The notes under the pieces are model-generated. The model was not told the DNA's origin, did not search any database, and saw nothing but the letters and a program-made list of their open reading frames with translations. 64,000 nucleotides of DNA from contig NZ_NCXO01000013.1 in assembly GCF_002104795.1 (NCBI RefSeq), positions 1 to 64,000 on the forward strand, read 5' to 3'. Shown one piece after another: positions 22,360 through 32,940 of this stretch. A program made the translations under genes and the position numbers. Positions within the stretch are counted from its first letter, which is position 1; every line of letters starts with the position of its first letter. This DNA is from Mycolicibacillus koreensis. GTDB taxonomy: Bacteria > Actinomycetota > Actinomycetes > Mycobacteriales > Mycobacteriaceae.

Positions 22360-22718
22360 GCACCCATCCCGTCCCCCCGACCCCGCGCCGTGGCGGCACC
22401 GCCGATCTCGTCGCCACGGTGCTGCTACTGGTGGCGCAGCTGCTGCTCTACGCGATGACGATGATGGTGCTGGGGCTGATGGTGATGAGCACCGACAACT
22501 GCGCCTACGTCGAATGCGGTGACGAGGCCTGGCTGGCCCGGGCGCTGGCCCTCGGGTTCTGGAGCGGCGGGGCACTGTTGGCCACCACCGTGACCGTCTC
22601 GGTGATCCGACGTCGGCGCAAGCGGCTCACGTTCTTCGTCCCGATCCTGGGTCTGATCGCCCAGCTCGGGCTGGGCGCGGTGGGCCTGGCGCTGGAATCG
22701 CTGGCCGGGCCGCTGTAG
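22356..22718 (+). CDS. Small membrane protein coupled to the propeller lipoprotein
   Basis: 120 residues from ATG 22356, whose ATGA overlaps the stop of the preceding gene, so the two are coupled. Three hydrophobic segments (about 16-46, 60-80, 92-116) with a basic loop RRRRKR between the second and third. A pair of cysteines (NCAYVECG) lies in the first outside loop. I do not recognise the family. The coupling suggests a partner of the propeller lipoprotein; this is inference. Confidence 0.7.
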   Translation: MSTHPVPPTPRRGGTADLVATVLLLVAQLLLYAMTMMVLGLMVMSTDNCAYVECGDEAWLARALALGFWSGGALLATTVTVSVIRRRRKRLTFFVPILGLIAQLGLGAVGLALESLAGPL

Positions 22719-22736
22719 CCGGCTCGGCGCGCCGGC

Positions 22737-23438
22737 TCAGCCCAGCGCGAGCGGCGGGATCGCCGAGCGGGCCACCCGCGCCGAGGTCGCCCCGGACGCC
22801 AGCGGCAGCAGTTCGCCGGGCGCGAAGAAGAAGATCACCTCGTCGTCGGTGATCGCGAAGTTCTGGTAGTGCGCCGGGTCGGTGCCGGTGCCCGGCAGCA
22901 CCGCGGCCCGCCAGCCCAGTTGGCGTTCCAGATCGCGCTGCACCAGCGGGAACACCTTCTCCAGCACGTCACTGCTAGGGGTGTCGGGGCCGAAGAGCGT
23001 GTCGAAGGTGATCGGCCGGTGGCGGTTCAGGTCGTAGGTGAACGTCTTGTACCAGGTCGCCGGATGCGGACCGCCGACATCCTGGTAGATCTTGAGCACC
23101 ACGCTCTCGGTGCCGCCCGGGGGCTGGCCCGACCGGTAGCGTTCGGCGCTGCCGTCCATCTCGTAGGGCACCGCGCGGGGGCCGGGCATCTGCGCGACGC
23201 TGACGAACCCGTCGCGGTTTTGCACCACATAGTCGGTGAGGGCGTCCTGATCGGCGTAGTCGGTGGGAAACACCAGGTTCAGCCGGTAGCGCTCGGTGGT
23301 GGTCTGCAGACGGCAGAGCTGCTCGGCTTCGCCGACCCCGCCGAGGTCCGCACACGACACCTCGGCGGCGGCGACCGGTATCCCCATGAAGGCGGCGGCG
23401 ATCCCGAGCGAAACGGCGGCGGCGACTCTGCGCATCAT
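22737..23438 (-). CDS. Secreted protein of the Rv3036c/TB22.2 type (DUF3298-like C-terminus)
   Basis: 233 residues from ATG 23438; this start gives a clean signal peptide (MMRRVAAAVSLGIAAAFMGIPVAAA) with cleavage after AAA, whereas the start at 23459 only adds seven residues. The mature protein matches what I recall of TB22.2, a secreted M. tuberculosis antigen: DALTDYVVQNRDGFV, YQDVGGPHPATWYKTFTYDL, ITFDTLF, DPAHYQNFAITDDEVIFFFAPGELLP. The C-terminal part resembles the DUF3298/RsiV sensor-like domain. Two cysteines (SCADLGG, LCRL) can pair. Convergent with the preceding membrane gene. Confidence 0.86.
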   Translation of the reverse strand: MMRRVAAAVSLGIAAAFMGIPVAAAEVSCADLGGVGEAEQLCRLQTTTERYRLNLVFPTDYADQDALTDYVVQNRDGFVSVAQMPGPRAVPYEMDGSAERYRSGQPPGGTESVVLKIYQDVGGPHPATWYKTFTYDLNRHRPITFDTLFGPDTPSSDVLEKVFPLVQRDLERQLGWRAAVLPGTGTDPAHYQNFAITDDEVIFFFAPGELLPLASGATSARVARSAIPPLALG

Positions 23439-23480
23439 CGGTGGTCTGGTCCAGTCCATCAGCAGGGGCGGTGAAGCTGC

Positions 23481-24689
23481 TCAGCTTACCGTCAGGTCCG
23501 CGTTCCCGCGGGTCGCCCGGCAGACAAACGCGGTGGCCTTGGCCGCCGCCCCGGCGCCGATGCGGGTCACGATCACCGACAGCGACGCGGCGCCGCGCGG
23601 CCGCAGCCGCCGCCGCAGGGCGTCGGGGTCCACGTCGACACCGCGCACCAGGATCTCCACCGCCCCGCAGTCGCGGGCGGCCAGCGCCGCACGCAGCGAC
23701 TTCTCCTTATAGGGCAGCTGGTCGAGCACCTCGAAGCCGCGGATTCCCGGCGGCAGCGTGTCACCGGACAGGTAGGCGATCGCCGGGTCGAGCTGCCACA
23801 GCTGGTGGCGGGCGCCGTAGTGGCGGACCAGCCCGGCACGCACCACCGCACCGTCGGGGTCGATGAGGTAGCGCCCGGCCGCACCGACCGGGCAGTCGTC
23901 GGGATCGGCGTCGGTGAGCTGCTCACCACTGTCGAGCAGGACCGCGCGGCGGCGCACCCCGGCGGTGGCCAGCCCCGGTGACCACAGGCAGGCCTCCCGC
24001 ACCGATCCGGCCAGCGAGCTGACGGTGATCTCGCCGTGAAATCCCAGTCGCCCCAGCGCGGCGAAGTCGATCCCGGGGGCGACTTTGACCACCAGGTCGC
24101 GGTCGCGGTAGGTCTTTAGCAGCGCGTCGAGGGCCGGGCGGTAGGCGCGCGGATCGAACCGGCGCTGCCCGCCGGAGCGTCGTGCCGGGTCGGCGACGAT
24201 GACCGGGGTGGTGCTGATCGGCTGCAGCGCATCGGCGCGGCACAGCGCCACCGCCCCCGCCAGGTTGTGGTCGGCCATCGCCAGGCGCACCGGGTCGAGG
24301 TCGCTGCCGAGCAGGTCGGCCGCGGTGTCGCGCAGTGCGGCCAACTCGGTGCCGATCGAGCAGGTGACGTCGTGGACGACCCGCCCGGCGAGCCGCTCGG
24401 CGCGGTAGCGCGCCACCGCCGCGGCGCTGGCCTGCTGCAACGCGTCGGAGGTGAACAGCCACTCGGCGCTGCCGGGCAGCTCCGCCAGTTTCGTCGCCGC
24501 GCGGCGGCGCAGCAGCACGGTCTCGACGAGCGCCCCGGCGTGGTTGCCGTGGGCGGAGCGAACCGCCGTCACGTCGGCCAGCCGGGTGGCGGGGCTCAGC
24601 GCGTGACGCGCGGTGTCGGCGAGGGCGTCCCGCCCGGGCCGCGAGCGCAGGTAGGCGACGTCGTCACGGTCGAACGGGTAGCCGACCAT
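23481..24689 (-). CDS. THUMP-like class I methyltransferase (Rv3037c-type)
   Basis: 402 residues. The middle (about 105-215) is a Rossmann methyltransferase core: VVHDVTCSIGTELAALRDTAADLLGSDLDPVRLAMADHN, then VIVADPARRSGGQRRFDPRAY, an NPPY-like DPAR motif. The C-terminal part (about 310-402) has a THUMP-like segment (KSLRAALAARDCGAVEILVRGVDVDPDALRRRL). Rv3037c lies in the MGLP-linked cluster, but the DPA motif and THUMP-like tail would equally suit a nucleic-acid methyltransferase; I leave the substrate open. Followed after 10 bases by another methyltransferase gene upstream (24700). Confidence 0.82.
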   Translation of the reverse strand: MVGYPFDRDDVAYLRSRPGRDALADTARHALSPATRLADVTAVRSAHGNHAGALVETVLLRRRAATKLAELPGSAEWLFTSDALQQASAAAVARYRAERLAGRVVHDVTCSIGTELAALRDTAADLLGSDLDPVRLAMADHNLAGAVALCRADALQPISTTPVIVADPARRSGGQRRFDPRAYRPALDALLKTYRDRDLVVKVAPGIDFAALGRLGFHGEITVSSLAGSVREACLWSPGLATAGVRRRAVLLDSGEQLTDADPDDCPVGAAGRYLIDPDGAVVRAGLVRHYGARHQLWQLDPAIAYLSGDTLPPGIRGFEVLDQLPYKEKSLRAALAARDCGAVEILVRGVDVDPDALRRRLRPRGAASLSVIVTRIGAGAAAKATAFVCRATRGNADLTVS

Positions 24690-24699
24690 CAGCGGTCGG

Positions 24700-25671
24700 T
24701 CAGGACGGCTTCACCCCGGTGACCATCACGTTGTAGAACCAGCCCTTGGGCACCACCTGCCGCCAGACGTTGGTGTCGACCCAGCTCAGCGCGGTCCAGC
24801 TGGAGAACGCGAACCGGGCCCAGCCCCAGCCGAGCCTTCCCGGCGGGACCGCCGCCTCGAAGGTGCGCACCGGCCAGCCCAGCATGGCGGCGGTGAACTC
24901 CTCGCTGGCGGTGGCGATGTCGACCGCGCCGGCGCGGGAGGCCATCGCCTCCAGGTCGGCGGGTTCGAAGGTGTGCAGGTCGACGACCGCCTCCAGGGCG
25001 GCGGCGCGGGAGGATTCGTCGAGCTCGGTCTGCGGGCGCCGCCAGCCCCCCAGGCCGGGCAGTTTGGTGAGGTTGGTGGTGATGCGCCAGGTCAGGGTCG
25101 ACAGGCCGCGGGCGTAGCCGTTGCCGACGGTGGTGGGCTCGCCGGCGAAGACGAACCGGCCGCCGGGCTTGAGCACCCGCAGCACCTCCCGCAGCGACAA
25201 TTCGACGTCGGGGATGTGGTGCAGCACCGCGTGACCGACCACCAGGTCGAAGGTGTTGTCCTCATACGGGATGCCTTCGGCGTCGGCGACGCGGCCGTCG
25301 ATGTCCAGGCCCAGTCCCTGGCCGTTGCGCACGGCCACCTTGACCATGCCCGGGGACAGGTCGGTGACGCTGCCGCGGCGGGCCACCCCCGACTGCATCA
25401 GGTTGAGCAGGAAGAATCCGGTCCCGCAGCCCAGTTCCAGGGCCCGGTCATACGGCAGGTCACGGCGTGCCTCGTCGGCGGGAACGATCGCGTCGAACCG
25501 GCCGCGGGCGTAGTCGACGCAGCGCTGATCGTAGGAGATCGACCACTTGTCGTCGTAGCTCTCGGCTTCCCAGTCGTGGTAGAGGATCTGGGCGAGTTTG
25601 CTGTCGTGGCGGGCGGCCTCCACCTGCTCGGCGGTGGCGTGCGGGTTTGGTGCCGGGTCGGTAGTCGTCAT
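24700..25671 (-). CDS. SAM-dependent methyltransferase (Rv3038c-type)
   Basis: 323 residues. UbiE/COQ5-like fold: ALELGCGTGFFLLNLMQ for SAM binding, then VTDLSPGMVKVAVRN, DNTFDLVVGHAVLHHIPD and VLRVLKPGGRFVFAGEP. The C-terminal third (FSSWTALSWVDTNVWRQVVPKGWFYNVMVTG) is aromatic-rich and may contact a lipid or glycan. It is upstream of, and probably co-transcribed with, the Rv3037c-type gene (10-base gap). Substrate unknown; cluster context suggests polymethylated glycolipid/polysaccharide. Confidence 0.85.
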   Translation of the reverse strand: MTTTDPAPNPHATAEQVEAARHDSKLAQILYHDWEAESYDDKWSISYDQRCVDYARGRFDAIVPADEARRDLPYDRALELGCGTGFFLLNLMQSGVARRGSVTDLSPGMVKVAVRNGQGLGLDIDGRVADAEGIPYEDNTFDLVVGHAVLHHIPDVELSLREVLRVLKPGGRFVFAGEPTTVGNGYARGLSTLTWRITTNLTKLPGLGGWRRPQTELDESSRAAALEAVVDLHTFEPADLEAMASRAGAVDIATASEEFTAAMLGWPVRTFEAAVPPGRLGWGWARFAFSSWTALSWVDTNVWRQVVPKGWFYNVMVTGVKPS

Positions 25672-25764
25672 GGTGGGGTTAGCCTAACGGCCGGTCCAGG
25701 CCGGGGGAAAACTGCCGTGACCGGGTGTGCGCGTGGTGTGGCGGCGTGGCGGGCGGGTGGCGAA

Positions 25765-25816
25765 ACGGCCGGGCCGCGCGGAGACGGGGGGATCTCTCGC
25801 AGGGCGGCCCGGCCGT
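25765..25816 (-). terminator. Hairpin terminator after the secreted phosphatase gene
   Basis: ACGGCCGGGCCGC at 25765-25777 pairs perfectly with 25804-25816 around a 26-base loop. On the minus strand it comes 8 bases after the stop of the phosphatase gene and is followed by TTT. Confidence 0.7.
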
Positions 25817-25823
25817 TGCCGGT

Positions 25824-27143
25824 CTAGAAGGCCATGCCGGCGAGCAGGCTGGCGATGAGCTCGGCCAGCTGGCCCGGCAGCAGCCCCATCAGGCCGTCGG
25901 CGGCTGCGGGCAGGAACCCGGCCAGGTCGGTGGGCAGGATGTCGCCCAGCCCGCTGGGCAGCAGGTCGGTGAACATCCCCGAAAGATCACCGAGTCCACC
26001 GCCGCCGGAGAACAACCCTCCGATGGCATCCAGGCCGAACTCCTCCAGGCTGGGCGCCTTGAACGCGTCGACGATGTCGGCGATCATCGCCCCGGGGTAG
26101 CCGAGCGTGGTCTTGGCGATGTCGGTGAGGCCGCCTTCCAGGGCGCCGAAGAGGTCCCCGGCGTACGGTCCCTGGCCCAGTGCCGCCTCGATGACGTGGG
26201 TGAGCGCGGCTTGCGGGGCGACCATCAGGTCGCGGGTGTTGACGAACAGGTCCTGCCAGAGGTTGGCGGCGCCGACGTGGTCACCGTTCCACATGTCCAG
26301 GGTCCAGTCTCCGGGACTGCCGCTGACCACGACCTGATCGGTGTTGCTCAGCGGGTCGGTGAACATCATCAGCGGGTTGGGGTTGTTCACGTTCATCTGG
26401 GTCCAGGCCATGATCGCCGCGGCGTGGGAGAACGCGGCGGCCTTACCGCCCGATCCGACCTGCCCGGCGATGTAGTCGACCGCGTCGGTGAAGTTGTCGT
26501 TGAACACCACACCGTTGAAGTTGGTCATCGAGCCCCACTCGGGGACGATCGGAAAGCCGAGCGTCCAAAGGAACGGCGGCAGGATGTAGAGGATCTCGTT
26601 GAGCCGGCCGAGTGGTTGCATCAGCGAACCCAGAAACGAGCCCTTGTCGAGGATCCCGGCGTTGATCTCGTTGAGTCCGCCGAGAATATTCCCGGAGGCA
26701 AACGCCGTCTCAGTCCCCGCGACCGTGTCCGGGATCTGACTGATATCCGGTAGATCCCCCTCGTGCAACAACGAGTACAGAAGCGGCCATGCGGTCTGCT
26801 GGGCCCGCAGGAAGTCCGAGGCGAATACCCCCGATTTGTCAACCCCGGTCACGTCGAGGTCACCCACGATGTCAATCGCCTGCTGCAAACCCGCGGGACT
26901 GAGTTCCGCCCCCGGCGGCACCGTCCCCACCAGGTTGGCGACGTTGTCCAACGACTCCCCGTGCCGGATGAAATCGATGACCACATCCCCGGCGCTCATC
27001 AGCTGAACCGAGATGTTCTGCACCGAGATGTCCGGGATCTGCACGCTCGTCGGCGGGGCGACCAGCGGGGCGGCGGCGATCATGCCGGCGCCGGCCAGGG
27101 CGATCGCGGTGGTGGCCCAGGGGCGGGTGGCGCGTTGCTGCAT
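25824..27143 (-). CDS. Secreted histidine-phosphatase-family protein with a mycobacterial surface-protein architecture
   Basis: 439 residues from ATG 27143. An upstream in-frame start 17 codons earlier runs into the promoter palindrome and is rejected. A signal peptide (RPWATTAIALAGAGMIAAAPLVA) is followed by PPTSVQIPDISVQNISVQLMS, a leader usual in mycobacterial surface and PE/PPE-like proteins. Then comes VVIDFIRHGESLDNVANLVGT, the RHG core of the histidine phosphatase (phosphoglycerate-mutase-like) superfamily, with FASDFLRAQQTAWPL as the second phosphate-binding arginine region and SHAAAIMAWTQ as the catalytic histidine candidate. The last about 70 residues (GGLFSGGGGLGDLSGMF...) are Gly/Leu-rich. 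A secreted phosphatase is likely; the substrate is unknown. Confidence 0.82.
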   Translation of the reverse strand: MQQRATRPWATTAIALAGAGMIAAAPLVAPPTSVQIPDISVQNISVQLMSAGDVVIDFIRHGESLDNVANLVGTVPPGAELSPAGLQQAIDIVGDLDVTGVDKSGVFASDFLRAQQTAWPLLYSLLHEGDLPDISQIPDTVAGTETAFASGNILGGLNEINAGILDKGSFLGSLMQPLGRLNEILYILPPFLWTLGFPIVPEWGSMTNFNGVVFNDNFTDAVDYIAGQVGSGGKAAAFSHAAAIMAWTQMNVNNPNPLMMFTDPLSNTDQVVVSGSPGDWTLDMWNGDHVGAANLWQDLFVNTRDLMVAPQAALTHVIEAALGQGPYAGDLFGALEGGLTDIAKTTLGYPGAMIADIVDAFKAPSLEEFGLDAIGGLFSGGGGLGDLSGMFTDLLPSGLGDILPTDLAGFLPAAADGLMGLLPGQLAELIASLLAGMAF

Positions 27144-27169
27144 GGGGCGATCCTCGCAAGTCGATGTTT

Positions 27170-27191
27170 CGATACGAGCCGCCTCGTATCG
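27170..27191 (-). promoter_or_regulatory. Perfect inverted repeat upstream of the secreted phosphatase gene
   Basis: CGATACGAG (27170-27178) and CTCGTATCG (27183-27191) are perfect inverted repeats with a 4-base spacer, centred about 37 bases upstream of the phosphatase start. The size and symmetry suit a TetR-type operator. The region 27144-27338 otherwise holds AT-richer promoter-like DNA (TAAGTTACTTTAAGG at 27203-27217) and no gene. Confidence 0.55.
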
Positions 27192-27338
27192 CAATGTGCG
27201 CCTAAGTTACTTTAAGGATGATCTCAGGTCAAGGGGTGCGCCCGGAATTTTCTCGGCAGTGTTCCCCCAGCTCAGTGCTGTGGGACCGCGCTGCCGCGCA
27301 GCGGAGTCAGCTGAGTCGCGGCTGTCAGTAGGCGGCTG

Positions 27339-27998
27339 TCAGGAGAAGGCGGCGTCGATGCCGGCCTTGGCGGCGGCCAGCGCCTGCGGCGGCGCCTCGG
27401 CGAACCGGCCCACCCAGGCCACCGCCGCCTCATACACACCGTCGGGAGCGACCATGTCGTCGATGAGCCCCAGCGCCAGCGCCTCCTCGGCGTCGAAGAA
27501 ACGCCCGCTGTACACCAGTTCCTTGGCGCGACTCGCGCCGACGGTGCGCGCCAATCGGACCAGACCGTCGGCGTCGGGCACCAGGTCGGCGAGGATCTCG
27601 GTCGCCCCGAATTTCACGTTGTCCCCCGCGATGCGCCAGTCGGTGGCCAACGCCAGGCTCAGTCCCCCACCGAGGGCGTAGCCCGTGAGGGCAGCAACTG
27701 TCGGCTTCGGGATCGCGGCCACCGCGGCAGCGGCGTCGGCGCGGACCCGGCCGGCTACCGCGGTCTCCTGCGCATTGAGTGTTCGCAGTTCGGGCACATC
27801 GTCGCCGGCGCTGAAGATTTCGTGGCCACCGTAGAGGATGACCGCGGCGATGTCGTCGCGGCGCGTGGCCTCACCGGCCGCCGCGACGATCTCCCGGTAT
27901 GCCTGGCGGGTCAGCGCATTGGTGGGCGGGCGGCTGATCGTGATCGTGCCCACCGCGGGATGGGCATCAGCGGTGCGCAGGTGAACGAATTCGCTCAC
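27339..27998 (-). CDS. echA17: Enoyl-CoA hydratase/isomerase family protein (EchA17-type)
   Basis: Crotonase-fold protein of 219 residues; the GTG start at 27998 ([11 protein letters not shown]) gives a normal short family length, and a longer in-frame start is rejected as it enters the neighbouring gene. Oxyanion-hole regions are SAGDDVPEL and [24 protein letters not shown]. Of the two catalytic glutamates of classical hydratases, the first is replaced by Ser (GGGLSLAL) while the second is present in [14 protein letters not shown]. An isomerase or altered activity is therefore possible. It overlaps the Nudix gene by four bases and is the last gene of the Rv3041c-Rv3040c-echA17 operon. Confidence 0.9.
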   Translation of the reverse strand: MSEFVHLRTADAHPAVGTITISRPPTNALTRQAYREIVAAAGEATRRDDIAAVILYGGHEIFSAGDDVPELRTLNAQETAVAGRVRADAAAAVAAIPKPTVAALTGYALGGGLSLALATDWRIAGDNVKFGATEILADLVPDADGLVRLARTVGASRAKELVYSGRFFDAEEALALGLIDDMVAPDGVYEAAVAWVGRFAEAPPQALAAAKAGIDAAFS

Positions 27999-28819
27999 TG
28001 CGCCCACCCTTGGGGCAGCCCATCGGGGCGCTGCGCCAACGCGGCGTTGTAGCGGTCGGAGTCGAAGAACTCGATGTGCCAGTTGTCGCCGTCCATCGTC
28101 AGGTTCGGCTGCACCGGGGTGATGGTGCGCTCCACGGCAAGGACCTCGGCGACGGTGCGCCCGGCCAGCGAGTCCAGCTGGGTCCAAGTGGGCGGCAACA
28201 ACAAGTTGCGTCCGGCGGCGAAGTCGTCGATCGCCGCCTGGGGCTTCACCCAGTCCGCGGTGTCCGACTCGGTGTTCTCGCCGTCGGCGCTCTGGCCCTG
28301 CGGCAGCGCACCGACGAAAAAGTAGGTGTCATACCGCCGCGTGCGTTCGGCTTCCGGGGTTACCCAATTGGCCCACGGGCGCAGCAGATCTGCGCGCAAC
28401 ACCAGTTGCTCGGCGCGCAGGAACTCCGCGAACGACAATGTGTTGGCGGCCAGTGCGCGCCGCTGCTCGCCGTAGATCGACGGATCGGACACGATCGCGG
28501 CCGGGTCGTCGGCCGGTCCGGCGAACAACACGCCGGACTCCTCGAAGGTCTCGCGGGCCGCCGCACACACCAACGCCTCGGCCAGGTCGGTGTCGACGCC
28601 GAACCTCTGCGCCCACCATCCGGGATTGGGTCCCTCCCAGCCGATCTCGGCGGTACGGTCTCGCTTGTCGACTCCCCCGCCGGGAAACACCATCACCCGC
28701 GGCGCGAACTGCATGCTGGCCGCACGGCGCATCAAGAACACGTCGAGGTCTCGTGCACCTGCGGTGTTGTCGCGGATCAACATCACGGTGGCGGCCGGTC
28801 GTGGCGTCAACGGTGTCAT
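27995..28819 (-). CDS. Nudix hydrolase (Rv3040c-type)
   Basis: 274 residues from ATG 28819. [14 protein letters not shown] followed by [18 protein letters not shown] gives the Nudix box with the REXXEE core. The insertion between the glycine and the RE motif, and the length, resemble peroxisomal NUDT7/NUDT19-type coenzyme A diphosphatases. A CoA or acyl-CoA pyrophosphatase role would fit its coupling to an enoyl-CoA hydratase gene; this is inference. Its ATG overlaps the stop of the ABC gene by one base (TGATG) and its stop overlaps echA17. Confidence 0.87.
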   Translation of the reverse strand: MTPLTPRPAATVMLIRDNTAGARDLDVFLMRRAASMQFAPRVMVFPGGGVDKRDRTAEIGWEGPNPGWWAQRFGVDTDLAEALVCAAARETFEESGVLFAGPADDPAAIVSDPSIYGEQRRALAANTLSFAEFLRAEQLVLRADLLRPWANWVTPEAERTRRYDTYFFVGALPQGQSADGENTESDTADWVKPQAAIDDFAAGRNLLLPPTWTQLDSLAGRTVAEVLAVERTITPVQPNLTMDGDNWHIEFFDSDRYNAALAQRPDGLPQGWAQ

Positions 28820-29658
28820 CAAAACCTCCGGTGGGCGGCACGGCTGCGGGTACGGCGAGCGAAATAGCGCCCGTCGATGACATCGAGGCTGATCGACTGC
28901 CCGAACGCCGCGGACAGGTTCTCCGCGGTCAGCACGTCGGTCAACAGCCCCGAGGCGACCACGGTGCCCTCCGAGAGCAGCAGGCAGTGACTGAACCCCG
29001 GGGGGATCTCTTCGACGTGGTGGGTGACCAGCACCAGCGCCGGGGCGTCGGGGTCGGCGGCCAGGTCCGCCAGCCGCGCAACCAGTTCCTCGCGCCCACC
29101 GAGGTCCAGCCCGGCGGCCGGTTCGTCCAGCAGCAGCAACTCCGGATCGGTCATCAACGCCCGGGCGATCAGCACCCGTTTGCGTTCCCCTTCCGACAGG
29201 GTGCCGTGGCGGCGGTCCGCGAGATGCTCAGCGCCCAGGCTCTCCAGCAGGTCGATCGCCCGGTGATAGTCGACCTCGTCGTAGCGCTCCCGCCACCGGC
29301 CCAGCACCGCGTAGCCGGCGGAGACCACCAGATCGCGCACCACCTCGTCATCGGGGATGCGGTGGGACAGCGCCGAGGAACTCAACCCGATCCGGGCCCG
29401 CAGTTCGGTGACATCGACCCGGCCGAGTCGCTCGCCGAGCACGTGGGCGACCCCGCTGGTGGGGTGTTCGGTGGCCGCCGCGATACGCAACAGGGAGGTC
29501 TTGCCTGCCCCGTTGGGACCGACCACCACCCACCGCTCGTCCAGTTCGACCGACCAGTCCAGGGGTCCGACCAGGGTGTGCCCGCCGCGCTGCAGCGAGA
29601 CACCGGCGAAGTCGAGCAGCAGGTCGGGGTCGACTGCGTCGGCTTCGTTGTCAGGCAC
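28819..29658 (-). CDS. ABC transporter ATP-binding protein (Rv3041c-type)
   Basis: 279 residues, one ABC domain: Walker A GPNGAGKTSLL, signature LSEGERKRV, Walker B LLLLDEPAAGLDL, switch His in LVTHHVEE. The sequence resembles the ModF/YfmR-like subgroup of isolated ATPases. No membrane component is encoded next to it, so it may be a soluble or shared ATPase. First gene of a tight operon with the Nudix and enoyl-CoA hydratase genes, separated from serB2 by a long hairpin. Confidence 0.9.
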   Translation of the reverse strand: MPDNEADAVDPDLLLDFAGVSLQRGGHTLVGPLDWSVELDERWVVVGPNGAGKTSLLRIAAATEHPTSGVAHVLGERLGRVDVTELRARIGLSSSALSHRIPDDEVVRDLVVSAGYAVLGRWRERYDEVDYHRAIDLLESLGAEHLADRRHGTLSEGERKRVLIARALMTDPELLLLDEPAAGLDLGGREELVARLADLAADPDAPALVLVTHHVEEIPPGFSHCLLLSEGTVVASGLLTDVLTAENLSAAFGQSISLDVIDGRYFARRTRSRAAHRRF

Positions 29659-29738
29659 GCAACCATCGTGCCGTACTCGGTTCGCCGGTGGGCTAAGGGG
29701 TCACCGCCCGGTGAGGGGCGTGTCGCGGCGGCATTACT

Positions 29739-29812
29739 GCTGAGATCGATGCCTGAGCGGACACACGGCCTCAAATAGCAAGGAGCATGTCCGCTCAGGC
29801 ATCGATCTCAGC
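29739..29812 (-). repeat. 25-bp perfect inverted repeat immediately after serB2
   Basis: Bases 29739-29763 (beginning GCTGAGATCGATGCC) are the exact reverse complement of 29788-29812, with a 24-base loop. The right arm ends 3 bases from the serB2 stop. It could act as a terminator for serB2, but it has no U-tract on the minus strand and an unusually long, moderately GC-rich stem, so a remnant of a small mobile repeat is also possible. Confidence 0.85.
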
Positions 29813-29814
29813 CG

Positions 29815-32794
<2,980 letters not shown>

Positions 32795-32940
32795 GGTTCC
32801 TCCAACGGTTCGTCCCGGCATCCCTGGATTACTGCAGTGATCGTAGCGTTCCGCACGGACGACGGCCCGCGCCGGTCCTACAAACTGTCGTAATGATGCC
32901 GTGCCCAATTTTGCGACACCGCAGTGTTACCGTCAACCAC

